Translations under genes and position numbers: made by a program
Notes under the pieces: model-generated
What the model saw: the letters and a program-made list of their open reading frames with translations, nothing else
Told to the model about the DNA's origin: nothing
Database searches by the model: none
In this document: positions 38,074 to 50,891 of the stretch, piece after piece
Position numbering within the stretch: position 1 is the first letter of the stretch
Layout of the letters: the number at the start of each line of letters is the position of its first letter
Assembly (NCBI RefSeq): GCF_021155765.1
Contig: NC_060114.1
Span: forward strand, 18,520,501-18,584,500
Length of the DNA: 64,000 nt
Source: Diprion similis
Taxonomy: Eukaryota > Arthropoda > Insecta > Hymenoptera > Diprionidae
Direction: 5' to 3'

Positions 38074-38200
38074 TGCAGTGCAGAAGTTTGGAAATACGAA
38101 TACCACGCGAGCGTTCATAATCATCGGTTTACCACTGCACTAATCCGATGTTAACGCTCGCATGGTATTCGTATTTTCAAACTTCTGCGTTGCACTGCAT
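38074..38200. repeat. Near-perfect hairpin (inverted repeat)
   Basis: The left arm gtgcagtgcagaagtttgg continues to cgcgagcgtt (38,074-38,115). The right arm aacgctcgcatggtattcg continues to gcgttgcactgca (about 38,152-38,199) and is almost its exact reverse complement, with a small nested palindrome in the loop. It adjoins the truncated end of the gypsy fragment. Probably a small MITE. Confidence 0.7.
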
Positions 38201-38597
38201 TTTTTTGTTTTTTTCTTGAGTTCCACGATGAATTGTTGCAGGGTTTTCTCCAAAAAATTAATCTTTCCTACGCTAGATTTTCTTTCGGCACTAAGTGGTC
38301 TTCGAATTTTTTTAGTAGCGTTTGCAGCTTGTCCTTTTCCGCTTCTGGCATTGAAAACGTCGTGTATATTTTTAAGCCATCCTCACCGATGCAGTAACAG
38401 TCAGTCATAGAAATCGGTGAGGCTGCTCTATATTCGTTAGCCATCGTCTTGCCGCACTTTATTTATTCCAGGGATTCTCGTGGATAAGATATGAGACTTT
38501 ACTTTAAGCGAGGTGTTGTACTTTACTCAATTGTGGAATTTTTAGTATTCCATATTTTACGCTGTATTGTCTTTCACTACCGACTACGCCATGTTAT

Positions 38598-38802
38598 GAT
38601 AGGGGGTGAAAACGACCCCTAAAGATGGGTACTTAACGGGGTGATTTCTTGACGCGCTTCATGTATTTGAACGAAAGCAACACTGAAATGTTTTTTTAAT
38701 GAATAGGAGAACTTGAGCGTTAGTTTCATTCAAATTCATAAAGCGCATCAAAAAATCACCTAGTTGGGTGTCCATCTTTGAACATCGTTTTCACTCCTCT
38801 AA
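38598..38802. mobile_element. Foldback element, MITE-like
   Basis: The left arm starts aggggtgaaaacgacccc and passes ggtgatttcttgacgcgctt. The right arm ends aacatcgttttcactcctct and passes aagcgcatcaaaaaatcacc. The arms are about 90 bp each and complementary with some mismatches; the loop is short. No coding sequence. Confidence 0.7.
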
Positions 38803-39186
38803 ACCGTTTCTCGCTGATGAAAAAAATACGTGTCTCTTAATTATCAATGTTCTACAACATACATAAGTCCCAAAAATCGGAGGGGGGCACCAAACTGATG
38901 TTCCTTGTCAGTAACGGATGGTAACATGCATATAAGAACCACAAATGCAAGAATGTTATACTCTATGGTGGTAACCGCGTCAGTATCGACATAGATCCTG
39001 ACAAGACCTTCTGGTAAGAGCGTGTAGACGCTGTTATGGTAATTGCATGTCGGTAATCAGAGGCGCGGGGAAGATGCAGCGGTGATTACCGACTGAGACG
39101 TAACATGACGGCAGCGAATTTATTCCATGTATTTACGCTGTAACACTTTTACGTTTCGATTGTGAAAGGCAAAATCATGCACTTTT

Positions 39187-39545
39187 GTGAATGCACGAAC
39201 GTGCACACACGATAATAATTATCATCTAGTCAACATTCGTGTATATCATACAGTTTGTTGCTGGAAGTTGGTCATTTGTTTCACTTCATCTTCTGCCATA
39301 TTTGCCATCACGTCTGGCTCATTAGCTTATCAATACATCCTCCTACATACTATTTGTAAAAATTATTTGAAATATGTTTGTTTCTTAATTCTCAAGTTTA
39401 TGGAAACGAAATGTAACATTCCTAGTGAGTTTATTCCTTCTCTTTTCCTTCCCACTGTTTTACTATCTTCTTTATTGGGTCTGCACATTTCTTTCACTTC
39501 TTTTACAACATATCCGAAATATGATGTCCCACGTACCCACGTACC
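39187..39545. repeat. Duplicated RTK 3' flank, copy 1
   Basis: This stretch resembles 53,390-53,710, with blocks such as tcacttcatcttctgccatat versus tcacttcaatttctatcatat and gaaatgtaacattc versus aaaatgtgacattc. In RTK-B the similar block lies directly beside the last coding exon, while in RTK-A about 1 kb of unrelated sequence (39,550-40,560) separates them. The duplication unit therefore included 3' flank. Confidence 0.6.
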
Positions 39546-40579
39546 CACATCACTGGCTTATCGAAAGGTATGTCTTTCTAGGTTTTCAATTTTATTCATT
39601 GTCGTTACGTGGGAGCAATCATGATTGTTTATAATCATCAACGAAAGAAAGTATTACAAACTCATTGTTACGAGGGTGTTTTATTTTAAAAACCCGATTG
39701 CTCACTCCTTCCTGAATTCCTCCTCCAGGATTGCGTGACAATTTTCAAAATGCATGGATAAACAGCTGAATTTGAATTCATTAAAGCGAAGGTGAAACGG
39801 TATCGTGTGATTACGAAGAGCGACGTGTGATATGATCTTCGCTTATTATTTTTTAGTTACTTCATTGTGTAGTTATTACCATCATTCACTTCAACTTTAT
39901 ATTGGATCGCATGTGAAATACCTACATGGGCATAAAAACGCCCGTAAACAGGATGGCCTGATGAGAAAATTGAAGGAGAGGAGAAGAAAAAGAAATGTAG
40001 TAAGTAAATAAAAAATATTGAATATTGCCTGTAATCTTAGTTTGCATAAAAATACGGAATAAAAACTAGAGTTTATATGCGTTTACTCGACCACCGGTAC
40101 TTATAATTCGCAAAACTCAACCATAGTAACTCTTCATTCAAGCTATTTCAAGTTTCTTGAAAGCACTCGGTAAATCATTACAAACTTATGAATGATAATA
40201 ATTATTGATTAATATCTAATTCATATTAAAAAATATTTTACGGCGTACATGTCTAGTTTGAAGTAATATTACTATATGTTATCGAATGATCGAAATACCA
40301 TGATCTATCTATCTCATGATAGAGATCACTACCACGTAAAATCCGTACGGTTGATAAATTTGTCAGTTAATCTATTATTATTCAAGTTTTTATCAATACT
40401 ATTCGAAATCCACCGCCTTCAGCGTTACCGGGTAACTGAAAGAAAAATTGAGCAGTTTCAGTGAAATTATTCACTTGTCATTCTGGTTCACTGTTTCAGT
40501 ATCTGTTTCGTTCAGATTTAACAGTTCTTCGTTTTCTTCTTTTTTTTTTCATTGATTCATTTCTCCTGATTCTGGTTAA
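39546..40579. other. Unannotated stretch downstream of RTK-A
   Basis: AT-rich sequence with no matching counterpart beside RTK-B, so apparently inserted in, or lost from, one of the two duplicates. It must hold the RTK-A 3' UTR at its right end. No gene or repeat is recognisable. Confidence 0.4.
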
Positions 40580-43500
40580 TCACACGCGACAAAAGAACCG
40601 CTTGAACCGCATCCGGAACGGCGTTCTCTCGGTCGTTTCGTCTGCAATCAGTTTGAAATGAATACGAGCTAGAAAACACTTGACTAGCCAATGAAGTTGT
40701 ATTGAGTGAGGGGAGGTCGTATTGACATTGTAAGAAGACGGTTGGAACAGATTCAGACGGTCTGAGGCAATGCTCTTCGTGGATTGTTTGACGAACCTTC
40801 TTCAATCAATCCACTGTCTCACTACGCTCGAAGCTATGTGATTTTATTGCGATACACATTGAAGAAGTGCTTGATTGATTTGCGAGGTACGCAAAAAACG
40901 TTGCCGGTTTAGCTTGACTTTATCAAACAATATAATCGCTCACCTTGACTGGCGTCCGTCGGTTCGCTTGGATCCGGGGGGATCGGATCCTGATTCTCGG
41001 GGTCCCGAATATTCCGGAATTCCGTGATGCGAGCATACGCCCTTTCGCGTCGAGTATACAATTGGATGTAATGCTGAAACATTCACGCGTGTAAGAATCA
41101 GACAGGTTTCCAATAACTTTCGAGTAGCAGGAAACAGAGTGTCACACGTAACCCAGTGGATTGTCGAGGGCTAATATACTTGTGCGACGGGACTTTGGAG
41201 AGTATTTGCAGGTATGACAGAATCACGTGATGCGATGTGTAGTTAAAGGATGTTAAACGTGTTCACCACAAGTTTTCAACTCACCATTTTGACGTTCTCC
41301 TCCATCAATTCACCGACGCTGTGCTCAAGCTCCACAAACGTGGGTCGTTTCGACGGATTCGCTTCCCAGCATTGCAGCATCGTCCGATAGCTGTGACAAG
41401 CGTCGGGTTAAATGGTTGAAAAAGTGAAATGAGGAATGATTGGTCGAACAAAAGCAGAGATACTCACATAGTCTCGGGTGAGTACTTTGGTCGTTCCATT
41501 CGATAACCACCGACAAGTGTTTCGCACATGTCTTGGGGGTTAATTTCGGGGTAAGGAGTTTTTGCGAGCGAAAACAATTCCCATAACAAGACTCCGAAAG
41601 ACCAGACGTCAGATTTTACCGAAAATATTCCGTCTCTGAGGGATTCGATGGCCATCCACTTGACGGGAAGAGGGTCGTTTCCCTCGTCCTTGTACTGTTC
41701 GTCCTCCTGGAGGGACTTGGACAGGCCAAAGTCACATATTTTCACGACGTTATCTTCCAAAAGCAGAACGTTCCTCGCTGCCAAGTCACCGTGCAGCACC
41801 TGAAGACGGTCAACGGTTCAGATTGTTTTCGGTGAAACTGAAAGGCAATAATCATGACGTGCAATAATCCCAGTCGTAAATTCCGGACGTCAACCTTTTT
41901 GCCAGCCAGATATTGCATTCCGCGTGAAATCTGCCAAGCCCAAGACACCAAGTCTCGCGTGCGAACCGGATCCAATTCCGCATTCGTAAAATCACCCGGG
42001 TACTTGGTTGGTAGTTCAAGTTCCGGTAATTGTGGGTTGTTTCCGGTGGCCGAATCTCCCGCCCCTTCGCTTCTACCCAGATGATTGGCGGCATCACCTA
42101 AATCTTCCACTGCTAAAATCGCGTCCTCCCAACGTGGTGCCGAGTTTTTACTACTCGGAGTTGAGACACTAGACAAGAGGAAGTGTTTGCAGTTAGGATA
42201 CTATCTATTTGAGCTACGGCTGCAACGCATGTATACGTAAAAGTGATTGTTGAGAGTTCGCCATTAGGACCTGGTGTAACTCATTGTTGTAACGAATTGC
42301 CTGTGACAAGAGAATGTAAGACCAGGACGTTCCAGAATACCACTGCGATGATGACTCACGTCGTCGATGTTTTGATAAACTCTGACCAATGGCTATGCAG
42401 TTCCACAATTTCAAGGTGATTCTTGGGTTCCCTCGAGACTCAGCTACTTACGTGACAAAATAGCTCACCTACGGCTTCTGACGTCGATCGGATCATCATC
42501 AGAATTTGGATTGGGGATTTTCGCAGCGACAGTACACAATTCATCGACGAACTTTGACCTGCAGCGCCACAAGTAGTCGTGCAAGTTCCCGAAGCGACAA
42601 AATTCCACGATGACCAAGAGTTGGCCTGTCGACGACGATGGTATTAACGGAGTTCACAAATGATCACTGACGCGTCTGGGTTCGCATGAGGAATTGAGAT
42701 ACGTAGAAACACCCACCATAATCAAGATTCTTAGTGCAGGCGCCGAGGAGGCTGACGATGTTCGGATGGTGACCGAGATAGCCGAGAATCTTGAGTTCTC
42801 GAAGAAGAGCTTTCATGCAGTGCAGGCTGGCTGTCGGTCGGACCGTCTTGACCGCAACCACCGAGATCGCTTCGGGTCGACGAATCGTTTTCGCCCTGGC
42901 TTTCCAGACTATTCCGAACGAGCCTCTTCCCAGTTCCTCGTCTACACAGTGAAAAGAATAAATGTTAATCCATGCAATGAACACACAGGCCTAAAATGCG
43001 ATCCGCGTTTCAGAAAAGTGAGAGAGAGTTGAAAACTCATTATACAATACTTGAAACGGAGTAAAAGACATGATAAAACATTTTCTTTATAAGTCTCGAA
43101 TATAAAGGGTTTTTCCAATGGATGAATAAAACCAAAATAATTTGTTTAATTGTTGTTTTTTAAAACGTATGTAACGACCTGGCGGTCGGCTATTCCCGAT
43201 TGGTAAGGAATAACAAGGGTTCGGGTTCACGTTTGCACCTTTAGGACAACCGGAGGTTAGGAGGAAGGTCGAATAACTCGGTTTATTCAGGATATAATTT
43301 AGAAATTTTGAGCCGTGTTTGCAATAACACAGGAAACTGGCTAGTATTGAGTGAGGGTAGCGACGAAGACTATTTCTACTCGATTTTTTTCAGATATTTC
43401 CGATTATTGCCGATACATCCGTAGTAAATACGCATCCAGTGTCACAAAAATTATTATATTTGGGTATCATCTTCAATTAGTGAAATAATATTAGTTCGAT

Positions 43501-46500
43501 TATTCACCGAACTTTCCCGAAAAAAAAATCGGTTTTTTTAATTTCTCTCACGCAATGTTTCATCAAATCGTGAGAATCCCAGACAATGGAGGAGTATAAA
43601 AGATATTGATTGTTGAAGTTCGGTGACGGCACGTTTTAAAACAACATGGATTGAAAATTCATTGGAGTTGCATTTATTTTCGGGCAATTGGCTTCTTATT
43701 TGAAAATCGTGAGGAAAATATGTTTCGGTAGCTTTGGCTCTCAATAAATCGGTTACGAACCACCATTTGGTAATTTTTATAATCACGAATGAAAAAAAAG
43801 GAGAAAACGAAACAAGTTATTTTTTTTTGAAAGACTCGAAAACCGTACGAAATTCAGAGCTCAAATTTAGGGCAAAGTGTTTTCATTTGATACCAAAATG
43901 ATCCCCAAAATCTCGATAGAGAACTGCACAGGGGTAGATTCGCCATGCTCATCCGACCACGATATATTCTTAGTCGTTACGGATTCGAACTGCTCCATCA
44001 TAGAGATAATAATATCCATAAATACCGAGTCTCAAAAGCTTTCGTGGAAATTCCCATTCCTTGTCGTAGGGCAATAAATCTGCCTGATCATTCATGGAAA
44101 GTTCCGGATTGAAAGAAGTCGGATCCTCGGTGTAGAAATATGCGAGTCGTTCTCTTAAAATCCTTCGCTTCTGAGCCTAAAACACAAGAGCATCAACAGT
44201 TTATCGTTCGTTCCATTCGCAGAAAGATCCTTATCTCTCAGATACCTTCTTGTAGAAACGCCAGGCTCCCAGAATGGCGAGGAGGAAGGAAATTCCCGTA
44301 AGGGGTAGCCATATTTCAACTGGTGTCCCGGATTCCACTTCTACAGAATGAATTCGTCAAAGTTTGCTCATGTCATATTTTTTTATCATTTTAAACACGT
44401 ACCTATGCTTTCGGTGAAAACTCCTCTCCGCACGTCACTCGAATAACAATCCGTATTCAAGTCGTTGAAGCAGGCTCGTACTTCCAAGTCGTGGCTGGTT
44501 GATGGATGAAGTTGTTCAAAGTTGTGATAAGTTGCCGAAGTATAATTAAAATCAACAATTTCTGTTCCGTTGTACGTATAGTTGACTGTTACACGGTACA
44601 GCTTTATGTGCGGGCGTAGATCTTCTGGTGGGCTTGGCCATTCTATAATTATGGAATTTGTCGTCTTCGATAACACAGTGATGTTTGGAAAATATGTAAC
44701 GTCTGTGAAAGAAACAAATCTTCATGAACGGATCATACATCGAAGGATGCTCCCATGATGAATTCCATTGTGTCATACTAGACGAAATGATGGACATTCT
44801 TTCATTTTGTTTAGATTCTGCGACCCATTTCGGAATCTCCGAATCAGTCAGGATGAACTTCATTTCGAAATACATCGCTTACGCGTAGTCCAAGCACTTA
44901 CCTATTTCCGCGGGCGTAACAAGTCCAGAGTAAGTGCTTGCGAGTCTCCTTCCCGCGTTGATCACAACAAGTTCGAACCAATAGAAAGTGCCGCGTGTCA
45001 ACTGCCTTACAACGTAGCCGCTATATTCCTTGCCCTCTTCAACTTGCACCGAGAATATATTTTCCCGTTCAACAGAATCGTTTTTCGCAAATCGTATCAG
45101 ATGCGTGTCTCCTTGAAATTCCTTGTCGATCCAGCGTAATATAACGAGTTTCGACCCGATGACATTGGCGCCGAGGTACAGTCGTGTTTCTTCGTTGACT
45201 TCGAGTCGAGCCACACCTGCTATACTCGGATGTCCGTAAATCATTGCCTGGCATTCGTAATCCCGAGAACGGCGTGAGTCCAAGGTATTCGCAATATACA
45301 ACATCGTCCTGACGTGAGTCCTGTTAAGATTCGATGTAACAGGGACGCCGACTAATTTACTTTTCCAGCGTAAGGAGGCGACTCGCCACTCAAAGTTCGA
45401 TCGTCCGTATCCGAAGAAATCGCACAACAGTGCTGTCGGCTCGTCCGGTTTCGCATACACGATTTCAGCTCCTACGATCAATTCTTTTACGGGCGCTAGA
45501 AAAAAAAATACCGAATAGACAGAGCGTTTCGAAATGTAATTCGGTATGTCGAGTAGTCTACATTATTTACACCAATCCAAAAGTTGTTTTGACTCAGAGT
45601 GGATCTTACGTATCACCGTGACAAGCATTTTTCCACCAGCGTGCGAATCCTTGATCATCTTCGCCACGCAGGTGTAATCGCGAGTGTTTCCATCCTCAGT
45701 ATCTCCGACAATTATAGTCCAGTCGATCCCACCGTCAGAATTACTGAAAGAAGTAACGCGTTTCCCCTTCGTCATCCACCAACCCTTGTATCCGTGAACA
45801 CTGACGCTGCAAGTGAAGGAAGCTTCGTTGCCTGCTGTTGTATTTTCCGCATCTCGAGTTACGTTCACTCTCAGTTCCGAAGATTTCATGTCAGTTTGCG
45901 ATTCTTGTCTCGCACGTAACTGTTTTCCGCCAGCTACGAAGTCGTATGGATCAGGATCATTGTCGAATTCTATATCAACATGACGTTGTAGGATATTTAA
46001 TCTTTGAATTGTATTCTGGCTGTAATTATTTGATAACGAAATCATTTTCATGAATTTTAAAAGCAGTTTTGAGTCTTGTTTAAAGTTCGGTATGTTGCGT
46101 TACTAATGCCAGAAAGGCGAATCTCAAAATAGACGCTCTATTGGCTCTGCAAATACAAAAGTGCATATCAAAATTTTTATCTCCCCAATCAACATAAAAA
46201 TCTGTAAAACATACAAATCTGTGGAAAAGAATTTTTTTTGGGACTCTTCCATCGATTTCTGCAATCAAGACAGTTTTAAGTTGATTGGAGAAATTTTTTT
46301 TTTTTTTTTTTTGATATGTCTTTTTGGCATTAGCAACTCGATTTGTTCAGTCAATGGAGGCGAAAATCATAAAAAATTCATAAAGTGGATGCTCATGAGT
46401 CAATCTTCGTACAAACTTTTGGAAAATATCCCGAACAATAAAAGAAGCAAAGTTTAACCCAAAAGTCTTAGCGCCGAGTCCTCAATTTTGCGACGTCAGT

Positions 46501-49500
46501 TTTCAATGGTGTGTGACATTATCGATGCCTAACGCCCTTGAATATTAGCTTAATTTTGCATTATATATTCGATTCCATACATTGATATTATTTTTACACA
46601 CTTATGACCTTCGTAATTTAATTTCAAGTCATTCTTACGCTTCGCTTCAAATTTCCGTATTCAATAAAAAATCTTTTCTTCATTGTTATAGAAATTCTAT
46701 CTATGGTAACCAATAAGCTAGAAATAATTGAAGCTTCGCGGTGAAACAACCGGAAAATCGCTTGTGCGACGATTGCAAACCTCACTTCCGTTACGCGGAG
46801 TCTGAAAAGTTAACTCGATCATTACCTGTGTCGTCGGTCGTCACGCCTTTCACAACGTCACTCGCACGTCGGTCGGGGCAGAAATCGTCGAAACAAGCTC
46901 GAACCACCAGATCGTAGCTGATCGAAGGCGAAAGGCGGACGATTGCTTCATTACCTTCATTAGCCTTCAACTTCTGCCAACGAAAATGTTTTTCCTCGTC
47001 CTTGCCGCTTTCCACTGATATAAAATAGGCGTCGATGCTTTGCCGGAGCTCCGGCGGTGGCTGCGACCATCCGATCGTCACGGTGTCCGTAGTTTTATTC
47101 ACGATCCTCACAGTTGGAACATATTCCACGTCTATGTAGAGATGATAGTTTTTAGAACATTTTAAACGATGAGTTTCATTGCTTTCATATTCTACAAGCT
47201 TGACTTCCGGTAAACAAATGTTAGCGGATACCACCTGACCATTCTGTACGTTCTTCGGAAGCTGCATGAAACTAGGACGCAATTGTGAAATGATACCATG
47301 AAAAGTGACTCGTTTTCGAACGGCGTAGCCCACTTCGAAGGAACTAAGGTTCCTTGGACGCTGTGAACCTGACGTTCGTACGCCCTAACCTCGTTCTCGA
47401 TTTGGTACGGATCGCGATGTTTCAATTCCCTCGTTATACGTAGTGTGCTGAGGCCGCTTCGATAGATAAATTGACAATTCGGCCTGCTTGATGTCATCGA
47501 TTCGTGCCAATTTCCGTCCATTTGATCGTAAGTTTGGCATATCTGTTACCGTAATTGCCAGGTTCGCCAAACATATTCCTAGAGCTCCAAATAATATAGA
47601 CGCGATCTGTTCCGGTTGCTCCGAACTTGAGAGAGACGAAATTAAATCCTCTGGTTCGAAGTCCGCTCGCTGCTACACGGAGAAAAAATTTGGAATGAAT
47701 CGCGTCGATACGCTCTGATAAGATTGTATGGGGCTTTCCACGCCGAATCGACCTGGGTTTTACCCATGTCCTCTCAGATTTGGTGTGCGATTTAATTTAT
47801 GATCGTTCTCACGTTGAAAGGCACCAAGTTTATTTCCGACTCAATTTGAATTTTCTGCAAATTTTCGAAACGATCCGATCGACCGACTAGAATTGAGTAA
47901 TTGAAAAACTTGTGAAGAATCCTATGTTGAATATGAAAATTTTCAAGCTAAGACCCGAAGTGGGCCTATTTTCCTTTCTTACTGTTCTCAAGCTACTTCC
48001 GAAAAAAGTGCTGAAAAAATTGGAAGCGGAAGTCATCTATCTATGGATGGTTGCTGAAACATTTTTATATGTCGTATCGGATTGGTAAAAATTTTTTTAG
48101 ATTTTTTCGAACCTTTTTCCAATTGCAATTTTTTGATCAGTAAAACGAGGAGGAAAAAAAATTTCTTGCGATAACCCTGAACTAATTTACAAAAATCCAA
48201 TGTGACATAAAAATATGTTCCAGCAACCATCCGTAGTAAAATGACCTCCGCTTCCAATTTTTCCGAAGTTTTATTTTCCGGAAAAAGCTTGAGAACGGTA
48301 GGAAGAGGAAATCGGCCCACTTCGGGTCCAAGCTTGAAAACCTTGATAGCTGTCGTAGGATTTTTCAAAGTCATTACTCATTCCAAAGCATTTGACGTGG
48401 AACACTTCAAATTTTCTCTCCGTGTACTACAAACTGATCGGAGTTACTTCTCGCCAGACATCTTTGGACAACAGAGTCGTCAGGAGTGACACTTTGATAT
48501 TCTAGTTTCATTCTAACGTGAGTTTTGCTCTTCCTTCGAACTTTGACGGCAGTTTCGTTACGAAATCCATCTATTATTGGCTAAGTGAATCCTCTTGTTT
48601 CTTTTCTAGCACGTTACAACGCGAAACTAACCGATACGATTTTGGCTGTCCCGATAACCTGTAGCAGATTTGCATAATTGACGCACAGAATGGACAGAAA
48701 ACTTGACCTCGTATGACCCGACCTACTCCTAGCGGAGAGAACCTCGCAATAATTTGTGTGGGAATTGTGTTTAAGTGAAGACGTCTGTAATTTTGATACG
48801 TTCTAGATCTTGGCTTTCTGAAAAAAGTCTGCACGGGCACGACCGTCTACTATGAATAGTTTCGGCTCTATATAGAGACCATCATGCCTCAAAATGTTCG
48901 TCATTGAAGTGGCCATGTCCGTTGACATGCCTGACTTTTATTCATTTGAAATGATAATTGCCTTCGTAGTTTCTCTTGAACAAGGAAGTACCAAATACAG
49001 GGCAAACATTGCGTTGAATTGTTGCAAAGTTTTTTAAACGTAAGGTTGAACGATATGTGGGTGGAAGTGATTGGGTAGATTTTTACCAGACGTCGTCAGC
49101 CATCTTGAGAAAACCTGTCGCAATGGTGAAGCAAACCCCCTCTCCATAAATATAACGGCCTTGATTTCGTAGACGGTGCTCGGTTCCAACTCATCTATGC
49201 GAAAGGATCCTGCGTGAATAAACCGCTCTGGAGAGGAAAGTCGGGGTGTCCGTAGCCATCCATCCGTGCCATTTTGCCTATACTCAATTTGGAATGAGAA
49301 GGCATCCCTTGGGGTGAATTCCATTTTTGATATGCCGTACAATTCCCATTTTATATAAATGGATTCTGGTTCAAGCACTCCGACAGTCCAAATCTGATCA
49401 GTTTGGTATTCTACGAGATAGAGGTAATCATCAACGATGTAATCGGAATTCTTTTCTGCCGTACATCTGTAACGTCCATAGTCTTCGGGTCTGACGCTTG

Positions 49501-50891
49501 TAAAGTAAAGCTCCATCGTGCCGTGAGTTTCGTTAATCCATCTCGGATGGGCTGTAGAAATTTCCTCATCCTCCAACACTGATGCTCCCTTCTTCCTTTT
49601 CCGCCATGTAAATTTTGTTAGGTTTTTACTCGCAATGCTGCATGAGATGATTGCTGGTTTGTCCGGTGTTGCGAGAACTTGATACCCGTCTACATGCAAG
49701 TCATCGTACCCTGTAAGAGAAGACCCTGTAAGAGAAGAAAAACTTTGAACAGACTCGGTTGAGGTGAATACTTTTAATCGGCTAGCAAACCTTGATTCTT
49801 CTCGAGTAAGCTGTCGAAAATCGCGGAACTTTGAATTATTGATGTGAGTACTCGATATCGTTTCCGTTTCTCTTGGTGCCGTCTCAAAAGCATATATCTG
49901 TTATACAGGGTGGGTCGAAACGGAAATAATGATAGTTCTTAGCGTGAATGAACTTTGAACTCGTCCACCAATTTCCGAGACCTTCGTATGCTCGAAATTG
50001 GGAGAAAAAGGGTTTCGTTTCGGATTTGAGAATGTGATAAATCTTCATTCCTCGCCTAGATACGCGGTTTCGAACGATTGGTTGGGAGGATGAAAAATTT
50101 AATTATCGAAGAACGTTCAAGTCGATCGAATCATCGAACGTCATCACCTGCAAGTGGATTTCCATCGCAATTTATGAAGGGCCTTTTCCGAACGACCGTA
50201 TCCCTCCCAACAAACGCTTGACCTCACTTGATTGTGAGGTATCAATAATTCAGGGTGGTTCTCAGGAGGGTCAGTTTTCGATTTCGACGGCACGCCCCCG
50301 AAATCAACTTTAAATAATGAAAAAATGTTCCCTAATTTCCACAGACTTTTATTTCAACTCTGATCTCTGCCTCAAGGATCGTGGATTTCCCCATATAAAA
50401 TACACGTGTTTCGGGCACGTTCTTAGTATATATTTTATTGTAAGAGTAACAACGTTGAAGGAAATCCGTAACTGCAGGATTTTAGTGAGCATTGGTTTTA
50501 CGGACTGAGGAAAAATTATACGCGTTGCTGCGCGTTCATATTTCACCCACGTTTCAAATCGGTCCGAGTTTATTTCTTTTATTTTTGATCAAAACTGTGG
50601 ATTGCAACTCTGCAGTAGAAGAACCTCGAAAACTGAGTATCAAGTGACGCGTTCGATACGCCACACGAAAGATGGACCGATGAAATTGGACCGAACTACG
50701 ATACTTAATGAATGCTTAGGAATCGGTTCCGACAGCATCCCGCAAAGTCAATATTTGTCAAAACGTCGAAGCCCTTGTGCTAATGAATTTCTCTCATTTG
50801 GAAGCAGATTAATTGAAGCTTTTGTTTACTCACATTCTTGGCCACCCCCAACTACGATACAAGAAGCAAATAAGAAAAGTATCAGCCACAT
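40580..50891 (-). CDS. RTK-A: Ig/FN3 receptor with Pvr-class split tyrosine kinase
   Basis: Exons (5' to 3'): 50834-50891, 49087-49710, 46826-47131, 45610-45933, 44902-45495, 44403-44702, 44246-44340, 44026-44176, 42717-42941, 42469-42625, 41895-42168, 41468-41799, 41285-41390, 40944-41073, 40580-40641; 3738 nt, 1245 aa. Order: signal peptide, Ig+FN3, FN3, Ig, Ig+FN3, FN3, TM (about 742-764), juxtamembrane ending WEFPRKLLRLG, kinase (about 820-1180), short tail. Kinase marks: GRGSFG loop, VAVKT lysine, ELKIL glutamate, VIVEFCRFGNL hinge, an insert of about 90 residues, HGDLAARN catalytic loop (glycine replaces arginine of HRD), DFG, one activation-loop Tyr (EQYKDEG), MAIESL, DVWSFG. The split kinase is PDGFR/VEGFR/insect Pvr class, but the ectodomain is not the seven-Ig Pvr type: it matches Ptp69D. 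A decayed exon lies in the 47,132-49,086 intron. The donor at 41,894 (GTTGAC) is weak but shared with RTK-B. The N-terminal half could instead be a separate gene. Confidence 0.8.
42942..44025 (-). other. RTK-A intron before the N-lobe exon
   Basis: About 1.1 kb between the juxtamembrane exon (44,026) and the G-loop exon (42,941); the RTK-B counterpart is only 329 bp. The extra sequence is AT-rich with a less AT-rich patch at about 43,170-43,290 (aacgacctggcggtcggc). That patch may be a repeat fragment, but I cannot classify it. Confidence 0.45.
45934..46825 (-). other. RTK-A intron joining the two ectodomain halves
   Basis: Intron of 892 bp between the FN3 exon (46,826-47,131, donor gtaatg) and the Ig exon (45,610-45,933, acceptor cttcgtag). 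It contains a poly-T run near 46,297-46,313. The acceptor has little polypyrimidine tract, unlike ttttacag at the same place in RTK-B. I find no signal-peptide exon in it, which supports one long gene rather than two. Confidence 0.45.
47311..47660 (-). pseudogene. Decayed Ig-FN3 exon inside an RTK-A intron
   Basis: This stretch matches the FN3 half of the RTK-B exon 60035-60649. It starts FGATGTDRVYIIW where RTK-B has VGAIGTDRIYISW. A TGA replaces the tryptophan of TNQW, and a single-base shift moves the rest into another frame (DPYQIE aligns with TLYQIK, ending KWATPFENE against KRVTTFEKG). The donor is lost and the Ig half is missing, replaced by a foldback element. Because flanking exons are all phase 1, skipping it leaves the RTK-A frame intact. 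Confidence 0.75.
47890..48390. mobile_element. Foldback element in an RTK-A intron
   Basis: Left arm blocks: tttcaagctaagacccgaag, ttggaagcggaagtcat, ggatggttgctgaaacat. The right arm repeats them inverted: atgttccagcaaccatcc, atgacctccgcttccaa, cttcgggtccaagcttgaaaa. The arms are at least 130 bp with scattered mismatches, and the loop is around 48,090-48,190. The element lies where the Ig half of the decayed exon would be. No coding capacity. Confidence 0.75.

Noticed and set aside
48033-48489. Open frames around the foldback in RTK-A
   Set aside because: Both arms of the inverted repeat give mirrored short frames; no domain signature.
46791-50891. Separate secreted Ig-FN3 gene upstream of RTK-A
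   Set aside because: No second signal-peptide exon is visible between 45,934 and 46,825 or in the matching RTK-B intron, and phases fit one long gene. Kept only as an alternative in the RTK-A entry.
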